A DNA stretch of 64,000 nucleotides from Actinostola sp. cb2023 (lineage: Eukaryota; Cnidaria; Anthozoa; Actiniaria; Actinostolidae): the NCBI GenBank assembly GCA_033675265.1, contig JAUJYZ010000416.1, positions 62,001 to 126,000 of the forward strand. The letters run 5' to 3'. Below are positions 43,553 through 56,917 of the stretch, piece by piece. The notes beneath the pieces were generated by a model. The model saw only the letters and a program-made list of their open reading frames with translations, did no database searches and was not told the DNA's origin. The position numbers and the translations under genes were made by a program. Within the stretch, counting starts at the first letter, position 1, and each line of letters starts with the position of its first letter.

Positions 43553-44005
43553 TCTTTAAAAGTCCTTGCATCTCATTACTCATTTGCCTTCAATTGACGG
43601 GCAAACGCTGCCCTCCAAGTGCTATCAAGCAGAGAAAATTACATTGAAAAGTTGTAATTCAGCTGATGAAAATTCCTCATGAGACCGGAAATGATATGCA
43701 TATTGAATATAATTTGTATTTAAAAAATCAAAATATGAATGCAAAAGCGAATGTTTTTTCAGAAATCGTCAAAACTGAACAAATTGCGATCGTTAACGAA
43801 CAAACGAGCACTGTTTTTTGGACCTTATGATGTGAATGCACATCAATAAACACAACATATGGAGACATGATTGATTTAGGATGACAATGAATACGTTTAA
43901 ATATGCATAACCTAAATTTCTTACATTGATAAAATTTTACGAACAGAAATAGAAGTAGATAGTTCAGTTGTATTTTGCCGTCCTTTTTTGTTCGAAAAGA
44001 TGGAT

Positions 44006-45354
44006 TTAAGGACGTTCGTGGGCAAAAAAACTATCCATGTTTTTTCCCTGAAACTTCGTATGGTGAAATAAGATCATTATAGAAGCTAAATGAGCAAATA
44101 AAAAATGGGGGTCACCGACTTCGCTATGGAGCCAGATTTCTTCAATATATACCCTTTTTCTGATCGAAAATTACGTGCGTTAAATCCACGGAAAGTCGAG
44201 AATGATAGGTATTTTTTTGTAGAAAAACTAAACGGATTGCTAACATTTTCCTCAAATGGCTATCTAAGAGTTTTTAGAATAAAATTATGCACAAAGATTT
44301 GTGAATATATAGAAACAACCTGTAGTTTTTGGCTCATATTTACAGTCACCACGTAGCCATCGACGACTCTTTCGCGTGAAGGTACGTAGGTTGAAGTTTT
44401 CATCTAAATTCGTGTTTTTATCAAAATGTAACCATGTTTTTTTCTTTAAATTTGGTACATGGGGAGCTTTTATGATTCTTTGTAAAATCACAAAATAAAA
44501 AATGGGCTCAGGTATGTTAAGGCCTGGGTATTTTTCTCTTCCAAAATGGCCGCCACAAATCAATAGGGGATATTCTCATCTTTGTAAACTATTGTTTTGA
44601 TATTTTGGCAGATGTGATGAGGTCGCAAGGCTAACACTTTCTGATAACAGTTTCCACGGAAACATGTAATCTGACCTTTGAACCCATATTGTACGAAAAT
44701 TTGATAAAGCCTCTGGGAGATAGGTAGACTCTTTAAACATTGCGGGTATCTTTGCGTAATTGTATCAGGGTTAGTGTATACATTATCGATCCAACTGGAA
44801 TGGGCAGAACTTTTAAGGGAAAGGCTAATTAAGGTAAATGTGAAATTTGATATCCTGAATTTTCTAAGAAATTAACTTACTTTTCCAAGATATCTAGTTG
44901 GACTGAAAAACTACATGACAACATGCTTTACTTCCACCCTTTTACTCTCTTACATTTGTACTCTTTACTGCTCTCCCGAAGCATTATATCATATTTTCTT
45001 GCAATTGAGGTCAAATGTCACAGGACGTGTCACCATGGCAACAGTATAAGCCAAAATGTAGAATAGGAAAGTTTATATTAGATGTAGTGAACTCGATGCT
45101 ATTGGGTACAACCAACCAAAGTTAGACTACTGTTCACCTTGAAAGAGCGTGGTCAGCCTTGACCCAGGCCTTAATATGCCTGAGGGGGTCACCGGTATCG
45201 TTCTCGAGATATTAGCCGATGAAAATCGTCTACGTAACATGCGTGACTGGCTGCCATCTTGGACGTGAGGAAAGAGGACTGGACCGAGATGATTCGAACC
45301 TTGATTTTATGCGCAGAAAAGATGCGCGATAACAATGCGCGCGAACGTCCTTAA
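44006..45354. mobile_element. DNA element with TTAAGGACGTTCG TIRs
   Basis: A 13-bp perfect TIR (44006-44018 and 45342-45354). Inside is a second inverted pair, GGCCTGGGTA near 44521 and its relative near 45164. No transposase is seen, so it is non-autonomous. Confidence 0.75.
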
Positions 45355-47944
45355 GCTTTTTATTTGAAAATTCATAGCATCGATCCAAACGAATCACATT
45401 GATCGACCCTCATTTTTATCATCATTATTATTATATTATCATGGTTTTCTACTCTAGTACTCAAAAACAAGCTTTGTGCCAATGTAATCGACAGTAACTT
45501 TTACAGTAACATTTACATTTGTTAACTTATATATTTGTTTCCTTTCATACTTATTTTCTTTAACCTTTAATTCCCTCTTCCTTTCTTCCACTCATCCATA
45601 TTCAGTTCCTATTAAAGAACCGCAGCATTATTAAACGGAATAACAGCCTTGGGCCAGAAGGCTTCGTTAGCAAACAAAGTTTATGTTGACCATGAAAACA
45701 AGGTGTAGTTTTAACTTTGATCCAGCTTTGCTATTGAATTTGCTTCCTTGCAGATAGTTGCTTACTCACATGATTGTTTGTTCGTTCGCTCGTTTGTTTT
45801 TCTGTTTGTTTGTTTGTTTGTACGTTTTCTCCTCCATTCATTTCTTGATTTTCTCTCACATCGACTGCTTCCTACTTTTCTTAACTTTTCATTCTGTCCT
45901 TCCTATAAGTGAACCTTTCTAACCTTTCTTGTTTTCATTCATAATACCTTCATTTCCTACTTCGATTCTTAGACCTTACTCCTATTCATTATTCGTAGTT
46001 TTCCTACCTTCTTTTCTTAGTTCTAATGTATTCATAACAAAACACTAATCGAATTGCTTTGCTAAGCAAACAAAGTTTACATTGTAAACGTACGAGATCG
46101 AGTATAACTTTTTATCAAAGTTTACATTATGACAACAATGTTGTATCTTCAAGCTTAGTCAGTTTAATGAAAAACTGCCAAGCTTTCGGGCTAAGCGCCC
46201 ATCTTCAGGGCTAAATGCTTAAAATCTAATTTCAACGGCTACAAGAAGATACCAAATTGTTGTCATGAATTATCCAACCTACAAACCGACATTAGATTAA
46301 AGTTTACATTGTAAACGAGTATAACTTTTTATCTTTTGCTATTCAGGCTTCCCAGATAGTCTTGTTTGTTTGCTTGCTTGTTTGTTTAATATATTTTATC
46401 CTTCTTTTATTCCTTGATTTCTTCTCACCTAGCGCTCTGCTTGCTTCATTTCTTCATGTTTGCTTGCTTCTTTCCTAGTTGAAACTTACTATACTATACT
46501 TTGTTAGTATTATTTCATCTTTTCTGCCAACAGTTTCATTTCTTCCTTCTTCTACCTCTATCAATCATCTTCCTAATTATTCCCTCCCTGTATATAATTA
46601 TTCCCTCATTGTATTTTGTATATAAAAGAAATTAAGCCAAGCCTCAATCAACAAGGACAGTCCCTACCGTTCTGTTTATTTAACTAATTTCGCACGTACA
46701 TGTAAATTTAGCTCACTCTCACTTTGCAGTTTGCTGTAGATGGTCACAGTTTGTGACCGAAATATTCATAAAAACATGGTTACTTATCTTCTCGTCATAA
46801 CCTTCATTATTCCCTCCCTGTTTTTCTCATTTCGTTTATTCAAGAAGAAGAAAAACACCACTAAACAAATTAACCAACTTTGCTCAGAACTGTTTTCTAT
46901 CGAATAAAAACAACTTTTAATTTCATCCTGGATTTTCTTTGAATCCGTACACGTATGAGTGTATTCTATTGTATTGATAAGTCTATGGACCAAAATGCAT
47001 GAATATAATGTTTCTTTTGGTTGTGCGTGGTAGCATTTGAATATTCATTACTGCATGGTACTACTAATAAATTGGATAACAAGACCAGATGGTTTTGTTA
47101 ATAAATAACTCATCAGCAAGCCAAATAGACTGTCTAACATTGTAATAGACAGTAGACACCCTCAATTAAACACGAAGTTCTGGTATGAAAGGACGCTGCC
47201 CAGGGGTACAACAATACATTTGTTTAATCAATCTTTGTTAATCACATATTCATGTACATGTTCATGTAGTGATACAAATATTAATTAGCAACATTATTGT
47301 CTTACCCCTGGGCAGGCTCCTTGAATACTGGATCTTCATGTTTAAGGCTTTCCCATTGCTAGCTAACAGCAGAAGAACAACTGGCAACATTTGATGTTTC
47401 AGTCGTTCTTATATGGTGTACAAATACTGATAGACTTTTCAGACAACGTCACGATGCCGTTGTGAGCGTACGCAGGTAAGCTAAGTTATTGTTTGGAGGT
47501 ATATATATAGTTATTTTCTGAATTCAAAAATTCCTTGGAGAGCTGCTGCAAGAGAGCGTGAACACATGACATTGCATTTACCTACGCTTCTCAATCGTAC
47601 ACAATTTGATATTTCTTATTTTTTTCTGTGGCAAAAGGACCAATAAGCTAAACACATTATTAAACGGCGTTTCATTCGTCTTTGTTCGCATTCGAAAGAC
47701 GAAGGTTTTAAAACGTTTGTGTAGTTAAAAGTTGTTATTTAGTAAGGTTTTGTTATCGTCTCAAAATATCTCACCTAAAATGAAGACACTTTTCATTTTC
47801 CATAAAGTTTGTTTTGTGTTATCATGATCAATTTCTAATTTCTACATTATCACTTTCACAATTATAAATTCCCTCAACAAATGTTCCTCCAATCATATGC
47901 CAAGCCGATTTTGAAACGCAAATTTCCCTCCGAAAACTAGCCCC
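45355..47944. other. Pyrimidine-rich intergenic DNA with a Penelope remnant
   Basis: CT/TTTG-rich DNA (TTTG repeats at about 45798-45822). At about 46174-46204 the minus strand reads CTGAAGATGGGC, then GCCCGAAAGC. This is a hammerhead-like core of a Penelope-type terminal repeat, different from the one at 2743. A small inverted repeat, CTGCCCAGGGGTA (about 47208) and complement (about 47304), lies further on. No gene was found. Confidence 0.5.
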
Positions 47945-48402
47945 TCCAAATATAAGCTAAAATATAAGGAGAGATATGGGAGGCATAAGTCTTAGGTACT
48001 TTGGACCCTATTTATGGTCTAAACTAAACTCGTTTATTGGATCGTCACCCTCCCTCCAATCTGTCAGTAATTCAATAAGGAAGTTGAATCTAACTGACTT
48101 AGTTAATACCGATTCATGTAAAAACTGTAGACTCTGCAATCATATATTAGCTTTAATAATGTAAATAGTCAAGATATCGACACATATACACTCTGAACTA
48201 GTACCACATATTTGTATTGATTATTACTTTTTTGTTTTGTTTTCATATTTTCCTTTCGGAAACACATAATTATATAAATTGTATTTAAATTTTAGTTTTA
48301 GATTTATTGTATTTTTGATTTAAGTATCACCGATTAGTAGGGCACTTGTGCCCAGATATTAGATTTCTGATACGTTAATAAAGTTAATATTATTATTATA
48401 AG
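47945..48402 (+). mobile_element. LINE 3' fragment
   Basis: A + frame (47976-48164) encodes SLRYFGPYLWSKLNSFIG, then CKNCRLCN. This is the usual end of CR1/L2/Jockey-type LINE ORF2 ('..sLRy.Gp.lWn.L...'). About 240 bp of 3' UTR and an AATAAAGTTAATATTATTATT tail follow; the tail is described rather than being a full microsatellite. It is a 5' truncated copy. Confidence 0.7.
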
Positions 48403-48796
48403 CCCCGGGGCTGTATTTCGAAATTTTGTGGTATTCGTTCTAGTGATCTTATTTAAATTTGTTAAATAAGTCGTTCACAACACCGAACAGTCTCGTTAGG
48501 TGGGGAGGAATTCGTTGTATAATTATTGGACATCTACAAAATAACTTCTTTTTTTTTCCCCAGGGTTAATTTCACAACTAGAGCTATTTTGTTACTTTTT
48601 AGCTAAATGCGCAAAGCTATCATTTCCTGTAGTCGACTAGATGCGTCAATTGCAATTTGCATTGTCTTGTCTGATCTATAAAATAACTATTTAAAAGTTT
48701 ATCCAATAATACTTTATTTCAAATAATAAACAATATTTGAAAAGGAGAAACTTTGAGGTTAACCCTACAAATAAATACAAATATAGATGAAAATAC

Positions 48797-49009
48797 ATGT
48801 TTGTGGGTTATGTTCAAGTTCATCGGCATGTCATTTTCTACTGCGACCCTATTTTTACATCATATTCGACCGAGCATTCGATCTACGCTGTACCGCCTGA
48901 AAATGACCACGTAGGTCGAAAGCTCTTCGCTGAAAAAATGAGGCTTGACGTATACAAGATAGCTCATGATGTATTGAATAGTAATATACCAAGTTTAATT
49001 AACAAGTGA
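48797..49009 (+). CDS. Unrecognised ORF whose 3' end founds the satellite
   Basis: A 70-codon frame (ATG 48799 region to TGA 49007-49009) reads GYVQVHRHVIFYCDPIF, then HVGRKLFAEKMRLD, then VYKIAHDVLNSNIPSLINK. No family is recognised. From about 48948 on it is also the first unit of the satellite. It may be a real terminal exon or a transposon ORF remnant. Confidence 0.35.
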   Translation: MFVGYVQVHRHVIFYCDPIFTSYSTEHSIYAVPPENDHVGRKLFAEKMRLDVYKIAHDVLNSNIPSLINK

Positions 49010-52000
49010 CATTAATTGAGCAAAGCTGCCATTGCCTTTATGCTAGATATATAGGCGTACGTATACAAGATAGCTGATGATGTATTGAATAGTAATATTC
49101 CAAGTTTAAACATACAAGTGACATTAATTGAGCAAAGCTGTCATTGCCTGGGCGTACGTATACAAGATAGCTCATGGTGTATTGAATAGTAATATACCAA
49201 GTTTAATTAACAAGTGACATTAATTGAGCAAAGCTGTCATTGCCTGGGCGTACGTATACAAGATAGCTCATGATGTATTGAATAGTAATATACCAAGTTT
49301 AATTAACAAGTGACATTAATTGAGCAAAGCTGTCACTGCCTTTATGCTAGATATATAGGCGTACGTATACAAGATAGCTGATGATGTATTGAATAGTAAT
49401 ATATACCAAGTTTAATTAACAAGTGACATTAATTGAGCAAAGCTGTCACTGCCTTTATGCTAGATATATAGGCGTACGTATACAAGATAGCACATGATGT
49501 ATTGAATAGTAATATTCCAAGTTTAAACAAGTGACATTAATTGAGCAAAGCTGTCATTGCCTGGGCGTACGTATACAAGATAGCTCATGATGTATTGAAT
49601 AGTAATATACCAAGTTTAATTAACAAGTGACATTAATTGAGCAAAGCTGTCATTGCCTTTATGCTAGATATATAGGCGTACGTATACAAGATAGCTGATG
49701 ATGTATTGAATAGTAATATTCCAAGTTTAAACAAGTGACATTAATTGAGCAAAGCTGTCATTGCCTGGGCGTACGTATACAAGATAGCTCATGGTGTATT
49801 GAATAGTAATATACCAAGTTTAATTAACAAGTGACATTAATTGAGCAAAGCTGTCACTGCCTTTATGCTAGATATATAGGCGTACGTATACAAGATAGCA
49901 CATGATGTATTGAATAGTAATATTCCAAGTTTAAACAAGTGACATTAATTGAGCAAAGCTGTCATTGCCTGGGCGTACGTATACAAGATAGCTCATGGTG
50001 TATTGAATAGTAATATACCAAGTTTAATTAATAAGTGACATTAATTGAGCAAAGCTGTCATTGCCTGGGCGTACGTATACAAGATAGCTCATGATGTATT
50101 GAATAGTAATATACCAAGTTTAATTAACAAGTGACATTAATTCAGCAAAGCTGTCATTGCCTGGGCGTACGTATACAAGATAGCTCATGATGTATTGAAT
50201 AGTAATATACCAAGTTTAATTAACAAGTGACATTAATTGAGCAAAGCTGTCACTGCCTTTATGCTAGATATATAGGCGTACGTGTACAAGATAGCTCATG
50301 GTGTATTGAATAGTAATATTCCAAGTTTAATTAACAAGTGACATTAATTGAGCAAAGCTGTCATTGCCTGGGCGTACGTATACAAGATAGCTCATGATGT
50401 ATTGAATAGTAATATACCAAGTTTAATTAACAAGTGACATTAATTGAGCAAAGCTGTCATTGCCTGGGCGTACGAATACAAGATAACACATGATGTATTG
50501 AATAGTAATATACCAAGTTTAAACAAGTGACATTAATTGAGCAAAGCTGTCATTGCCTGGGCGTACGAATACAAGATAGCTCATGATGTATTGAATAGTA
50601 ATATACCAAGTTTAATTAACAAGTGACATTAATTGAGCAAAGCTGTCACTGCCTTTATGCTAGATATATAGGCGTACGTATACAAGATAGCACATGATGT
50701 ATTGAATAGTAATATTCCAAGTTTAAACAAGTGACATTAATTGAGCAAAGCTGTCATTGCCTGGGCGTACGTATACAAGATAGCTCATGGTGTATTGAAT
50801 AGTAATATACCAAGTTTAATTAACAAGTGACATTAATTGAGCAAGGCTGTCATTGCCTGGGCGTACGTATACAAGATAGCTCATGATGTATTGAATAGTA
50901 ATATACCAAGTTTAATTAACAAGTGACATTAATTGAGCAAAGCTGTCATTGCCTGGGCGTACGTATACAAGATAGCTGATGATGTATTGAATAGTAATAT
51001 ACCAAGTTTAATTAATAAGTGACATTAATTGAGCAAAGCTGTCATTGCCTTTATGCTAGATATATAGGCGTACGTGTACAAGATAGCTCATGGTGTATTG
51101 AATAGTAATATTCCAAGTTTAATTAACAAGTGACATTAATTGAGCAAAGCTGTCATTGCCTTTATGCTAGATATATAGGCGTACGTATACAAGATAGCTC
51201 ATGATGTATTGAATAGTAATATACCAAGTTTAATTAACAAGTGACATTAATTGAGCAAAGCTGCCATTGCCTTTATGCTAGATATATAGGCGTACGTATA
51301 CAAGATAGCTGATGATGTATTGAATAGTAATATTCCAAGTTTAATTAACAAGTGACATTAATTGAGCAAAGCTGTCATTGCCTGGGCGTACGTATACAAG
51401 ATAGCTGATGATGTATTGAATAGTAATATACCAAGTTTAATTAACAAGTGACATTAATTGAGCAAAGCTGTCATTGCCTGGGCGTACGTATACAAGATAG
51501 CTGATGATGTATTGAATAGTAATATACCAAGTTTAATTAACAAGTGACATTAATTGAGCAAAGCTGCCATTGCCTGGGCGTACGTATACAAGATAGCTCA
51601 TGATGTATTGAATAGTAATATACCAAGTTTAATTAACAAGTGACATTAATTGAGCAAAGCTGCCATTGCCTTTATGCTAGATATATAGGCGTACGTATAC
51701 AAGATAGCTGATGATGTATTGAATAGTAATATTCCAAGTTTAAACAAGTGACATTAATTGAGCAAAGCTGTCATTGCCTGGGCGTACGTATACAAGATAA
51801 CACATGATGTATTGAATAGTAATATACCAAGTTTAATTAACAAGTGACATTAATTGAGCAAAGCTGCCATTGCCTGGGCGTACGTATACAAGATAGCTCA
51901 TGATGTATTGAATAGTAATATACCAAGTTTAATTAACAAGTGACATTAATTGAGCAAAGCTGCCATTGCCTTTATGCTAGATATATAGGCGTACGTATAC

Positions 52001-55000
52001 AAGATAGCTGATGATGTATTGAATAGTAATATTCCAAGTTTAAACAAGTGACATTAATTGAGCAAAGCTGTCATTGCCTGGGCGTACGTATACAAGATAA
52101 CACATGATGTATTGAATAGTAATATACCAAGTTTAATTAACAAGTGACATTAATTGAGCAAAGCTGTCATTGCCTGGGCGTACGTATACAAGATAGCTCA
52201 TGATGTATTGAATAGTAATATACCAAGTTTAATTAACAAGTGACATTAATTGAGCAAAGCTGTCATTGCCTGGGCGTACGTATACAAGATAGCTCATGAT
52301 GTATTGAATAGTAATATACCAAGTTTAATTAACAAGTGACATTAATTGAGCAAAGCTGTCATTGCCTGGGCGTACGTATACAAGATAGCTCATGATGTAT
52401 TGAATAGTAATATACCAAGTTTAATTAACAAGTGACATTAATTGAGCAAAGCTGCCATTGCCTTTATGCTAGATATATAGGCGTACGTATACAAGATAGC
52501 TGATGATGTATTGAATAGTAATATTCCAAGTTTAATTAACAAGTGACATTAATTGAGCAAAGCTGTCATTGCCTGGGCGTACGTATACAAGATAACACAT
52601 GATGTATTGAATAGTAATATACCAAGTTTAATTAACAAGTGACATTAATTGAGCAAAGCTGTCACTGCCTGGGCGTACGAATACAAGATAACACATGATG
52701 TATTGAATAGTAATATACCAAGTTTAATTAACAAGTGACATTAATTGAGCAAAGCTGTCACTGCCTGGGCGTACGTATACAAGATAGCTCATGGTGTATT
52801 GAATAGTAATATACCAAGTTTAATTAACAAGTGACATTAATTGAGCAAAGCTGTCATTGCCTGGGCGTACGAATACAAGATAGCTCATGATGTATTGAAT
52901 AGTAATATTCCAAGTTTAAACAAGTGACATTAATTGAGCAAAGCTGTCATTGCCTGGGCGTACGTATACAAGATAGCTCATGATGTATTGAATAGTAATA
53001 TACCAAGTTTAATTAACAAGTGACATTAATTGAGCAAAGCTGTCACTGCCTGGGCGTACGAATACAAGATAGCTCATGATGTATTGAATAGTAATATTCC
53101 AAGTTTAAACAAGTGACATTAATTGAGCAAAGCTGTCATTGCCTGGGCGTACGTATACAAGATAGCTCATGGTGTATTGAATAGTAATATACCAAGTTTA
53201 ATTAACAAGTGACATTAATTGAGCAAAGCTGTCACTGCCTGGGCGTACGAATACAAGATAACACATGATGTATTGAATAGTAATATACCAAGTTTAATTA
53301 ACAAGTGACATTAATTGAGCAAAGCTGTCACTGCCTGGGCGTACGAATACAAGATAGCTCATGATGTATTGAATAGTAATATTCCAAGTTTAAACAAGTG
53401 ACATTAATTGAGCAAAGCTGTCATTGCCTGGGCGTACGTATACAAGATAACACATGATGTATTGAATAGTAATATACCAAGTTTAATTAACAAGTGACAT
53501 TAATTGAGCAAAGCTGTCACTGCCTGGGCGTACGAATACAAGATAGCTCATGATGTATTGAATAGTAATATACCAAGTTTAATTAACAAGTGACATTAAT
53601 TGAGCAAAGCTGTCACTGCCTGGGCGTACGAATACAAGATAGCTCATGGTGTATTGAATAGTAATATACCAAGTTTAAACAAGTGACATTAATTGAGCAA
53701 AGCTGTCACTGCCTGGGCGTACGAATACAAGATAACACATGATGTATTGAATAGTAATATACCAAGTTTAATTAACAAGTGACATTAATTGAGCAAAGCT
53801 GTCACTGCCTGGGCGTACGAATACAAGATAGCTCATGATGTATTGAATAGTAATATTCCAAGTTTAAACAAGTGACATTAATTGAGCAAAGCTGTCATTG
53901 CCTGGGCGTACGTATACAAGATAGCTCATGGTGTATTGAATAGTAATATACCAAGTTTAATTAACAAGTGACATTAATTGAGCAAAGCTGTCATTGCCTG
54001 GGCGTACGTATACAAGATAGCTCATGATGTATTGAATAGTAATATTCCAAGATTAATTAACAAGTGACATTAATTGAGCAAAGCTGTCATTGCCTGGGCG
54101 TACGTATACAAGATAGCTCATGATGTATTGAATAGTAATATTCCAAGTTTAAACAAGTGACATTAATTGAGCAAAGCTGTCATTGCCTGGGCGTACGTAT
54201 ACAAGATAGCTCATGATGTATTGAATAGTAATATACCAAGTTTAATTAACAAGTGACATTAATTGAGCAAAGCTGTCATTGCCTGGGCGTACGTATACAA
54301 GATAGCTCATGGTGTATTGAATAGTAATATACCAAGTTTAATTAACAAGTGACATTAATTGAGCAAAGCTGTCATTGCCTGGGCGTACGTATACAAGATA
54401 GCTCATGGTGTATTGAATAGTAATATACCAAGTTTAATTAACAAGTGACATTAATTGAGCAAAGCTGTCATTGCCTGGGCGTACGTATACAAGATAGCTC
54501 ATGATGTATTGAATAGTAATATACCAAGTTTAATTAACAAGTGACATTAATTGAGCAAAGCTGCCATTGCCTTTATGCTAGATATATAGGCGTACGTATA
54601 CAAGATAGCTGATGATGTATTGAATAGTAATATTCCAAGTTTAAACATACAAGTGACATTAATTGAGCAAAGCTGTCATTGCCTGGGCGTACGTATACAA
54701 GATAGCTCATGATGTATTGAATAGTAATATACCAAGTTTAATTAATAAGTGACATTAATTGAGCAAAGCTGCCATTGCCTTTATGCTAGATATATAGGCG
54801 TACGTGTACAAGATAGCTCATGGTGTATTGAATAGTAATATTCCAAGTTTAAACAAGTGACATTAATTGAGCAAAGCTGTCATTGCCTGGGCGTACGTAT
54901 ACAAGATAGCTCATGATGTATTGAATAGTAATATTCCAAGTTTAATTAACAAGTGACATTAATTGAGCAAAGCTGTCATTGCCTGGGCGTACGAATACAA

Positions 55001-55056
55001 GATAGCTCATGATGTATTGAATAGTAATATTCCAAGTTTAATTAACAAGTAACAAT
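48948..55056. repeat. Satellite array, ~62 units of 93-111 bp
   Basis: The basic unit is 96 bp: GCGTACGTATACAAGATAGC, TCATGATGTATTGAATAGTA, ATATACCAAGTTTAATTAAC, AAGTGACATTAATTGAGCAA, AGCTGTCATTGCCTGG. A 111-bp form replaces GG by TTATGCTAGATATATAG (about 15 copies, mostly 49.0-52.5 kb and 54.5-54.8 kb). A 93-bp form has TTTAAACAAG (about 14 copies). Substitution variants (GAATACAAG, AACACATG, GCTGATG, CATGGTG) are clustered, showing block-wise amplification. Identity between units is very high, so the array is young or homogenised. All six frames contain stops. Confidence 0.97.
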
Positions 55057-55257
55057 AATTGATTTGTTTGTAATAGTTTTTTTCTAAATCCTCTGTTTTT
55101 CACAGGCCTCTGTATTTCAGAGGTATTATCATAACAATGCACCTATAATGTATGAGGTGAGATCAATTAAACACTATTCAAGCGAAAACGCTCTTACATT
55201 CTTTCGGCTATAGTTGTGAATTATATGCTTCGATAGATATATAGCGTAAGCAATACA

Positions 55258-56419
55258 ATGCCGCTTCCACCAGTTCCTACATTCTTGTTTTGCATTGCTG
55301 CTTTTCTACTCCAGTATATTAGTGTAATTCAAGCTGCTGTCGCTGCAGGTGGTTTTGGGATTCTTCCGCCACTTCCACTGAATGCAATTGTGCTGTGTAT
55401 AAGGAATTTAGCTGCAATTCTGCAAATCATGGATTGCAATCCACATGTGCTAATTCGTAGATACTACCCCAGACTTAGGGCTCTTAATATCAACTCAAGG
55501 GTTTGGAATGTTCTGGCACAAACACCTGAATATTTCTGGCTTGCAACAGGAGAGACTCCAAATAGCTTGCTTCAAATAGTGAACCGAGTTCGTAATGACA
55601 TTAGCAGAAGAGTTCGAAATCCATGGCAAATGAGGAACAGTGCCAGGCAGGTCCATGATAGGTTGTTGATGGTCTTTATCTGGCTAAGGCAATACCCAAC
55701 GTTGGAAACACTTGCAACGCGTTTTGGTGTCTGGCCTTCGTATGCTTCTGACAATATTTATCTAGTACTACCTATCCTACATTAACATTATGTTGACTGA
55801 TATGTGTATTGGCTGGCGGAGTGAAATGGAGTGGAATGCTCAATTATGTAACAGTCATCAACAGTTTCCTAATGTTGTAGGAGCCATAGATGCTTTTTCT
55901 GTCCAGGTTAATAGACCACAAGGGCCACAACAACGACTTTATTATAGACGTGATCGTGGTTTCCATTTCCTAAACAGCCATGTTATCGTTGACAACGAAG
56001 GATACTTCCGATTTAGTCGTCATGGATTTCTAGGCCATTCAACAGATGCTGCCACATACAGGCGACTGCCCCAGGTTGGGTATGGTCATCCACTCAACAT
56101 TCCAAGAAATACTTTCATTCTCGCTGATGGTGGCTACCCTTCTACATATCCTCTTCTTACGCCATTCCGAAGAAGAATGGGACGTTGTACTGCCTTGCAA
56201 ACACAAGCAAATCGTGTACACAGAAGCATAAGGGTACGCGTAGAGCACCGTATCGGCGATGTCCGCATCTACCGTAGTGTACCTGGACGTCACGGAAGAT
56301 TTCGCCAGAGGAGATTCTTCAGTCCTTTGGTGACTGATGTTGTGATTGCACTGACGAACAGGCGGAGATCTAGACACCTCATTGCTCGTATGAGAGAAAA
56401 ACGTTTAAATGTTCTATAG
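55258..56419 (+). pseudogene. HARBI1-like (PIF/Harbinger) transposase, one frameshift
   Basis: Two consecutive frames (55258-55785 and 55790-56419) form one DDE_Tnp_4-type nuclease. The first ends in the helix-turn-helix region (TLETLATRFGVWPSYAS, then VLPIL). The second has the three acidic residues: VVGAIDAFSV (D), LADGGYP (D) and RVEHRIGDVR (E). The frame is lost by a small indel around 55785. Otherwise the length (about 385 codons) is that of a full Harbinger transposase, and the catalytic residues are intact. The accompanying Myb-like protein and TIRs were not found. Confidence 0.87.
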
Positions 56420-56504
56420 CTACTGTCAGTAATAATTGGCCAAGCACCACTAAACAGGAACCAAATGGGGCTGGGGGAGGGGTACTCGTCTTCTCTTTGC
56501 ATTA

Positions 56505-56917
56505 TACAGTTAGTCACCACCCTCTATTAAGTGGCCAGTTGTCAAAGTGCCGACATAATTATCAGTGTGATACTGTAAATTAACCTTTGTTTAATTTAGC
56601 GGCCGCGCGGCAACAATTTTGCAGTCCCGACGAGGGTTCTTCTATTGTTTTTACCTCTATTAAGCGGCCACTATGAATTTATTACTGTATACGGTACCGA
56701 GGAATTGTGCAATTTTTAAATTAAAGGATATAGCTATAGAGTGTTTTCGAATACTGTATAAACAGGCTGCATTATGTGCATTCGCAAGCCACAAAACATG
56801 TTTGTATTCAAATAAAATGACGTTCCTACCATGCCTTATGCTAATTACTATCAAACCTCTATTAAGCGGCCACTTGCCAATTCCCCGAGGATGGCGCTTA
56901 ATAGAGGTTCGACTGTA
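56505..56917. mobile_element. Pogo/Tigger-type non-autonomous element
   Basis: Ends read TACAGTTAGTCACC and CTCTATTAAGTGGCCA on the left, and CTTAATAGAGGTTCGACTGTA on the right. CAGTCGAACCTCTATTA-type termini with TA flanks are typical of pogo/Tigger elements. The interior repeats CTCTATTAAGCGGCCA twice and has no ORF. Confidence 0.7.

Noticed and set aside
48948..55056. CRISPR-like or protein-coding repeat array
   Set aside because: Units are contiguous with no unique spacers, and although the main unit lengths (93, 96, 111) are all divisible by three, every one of the six frames has a stop in each unit. It is a satellite.
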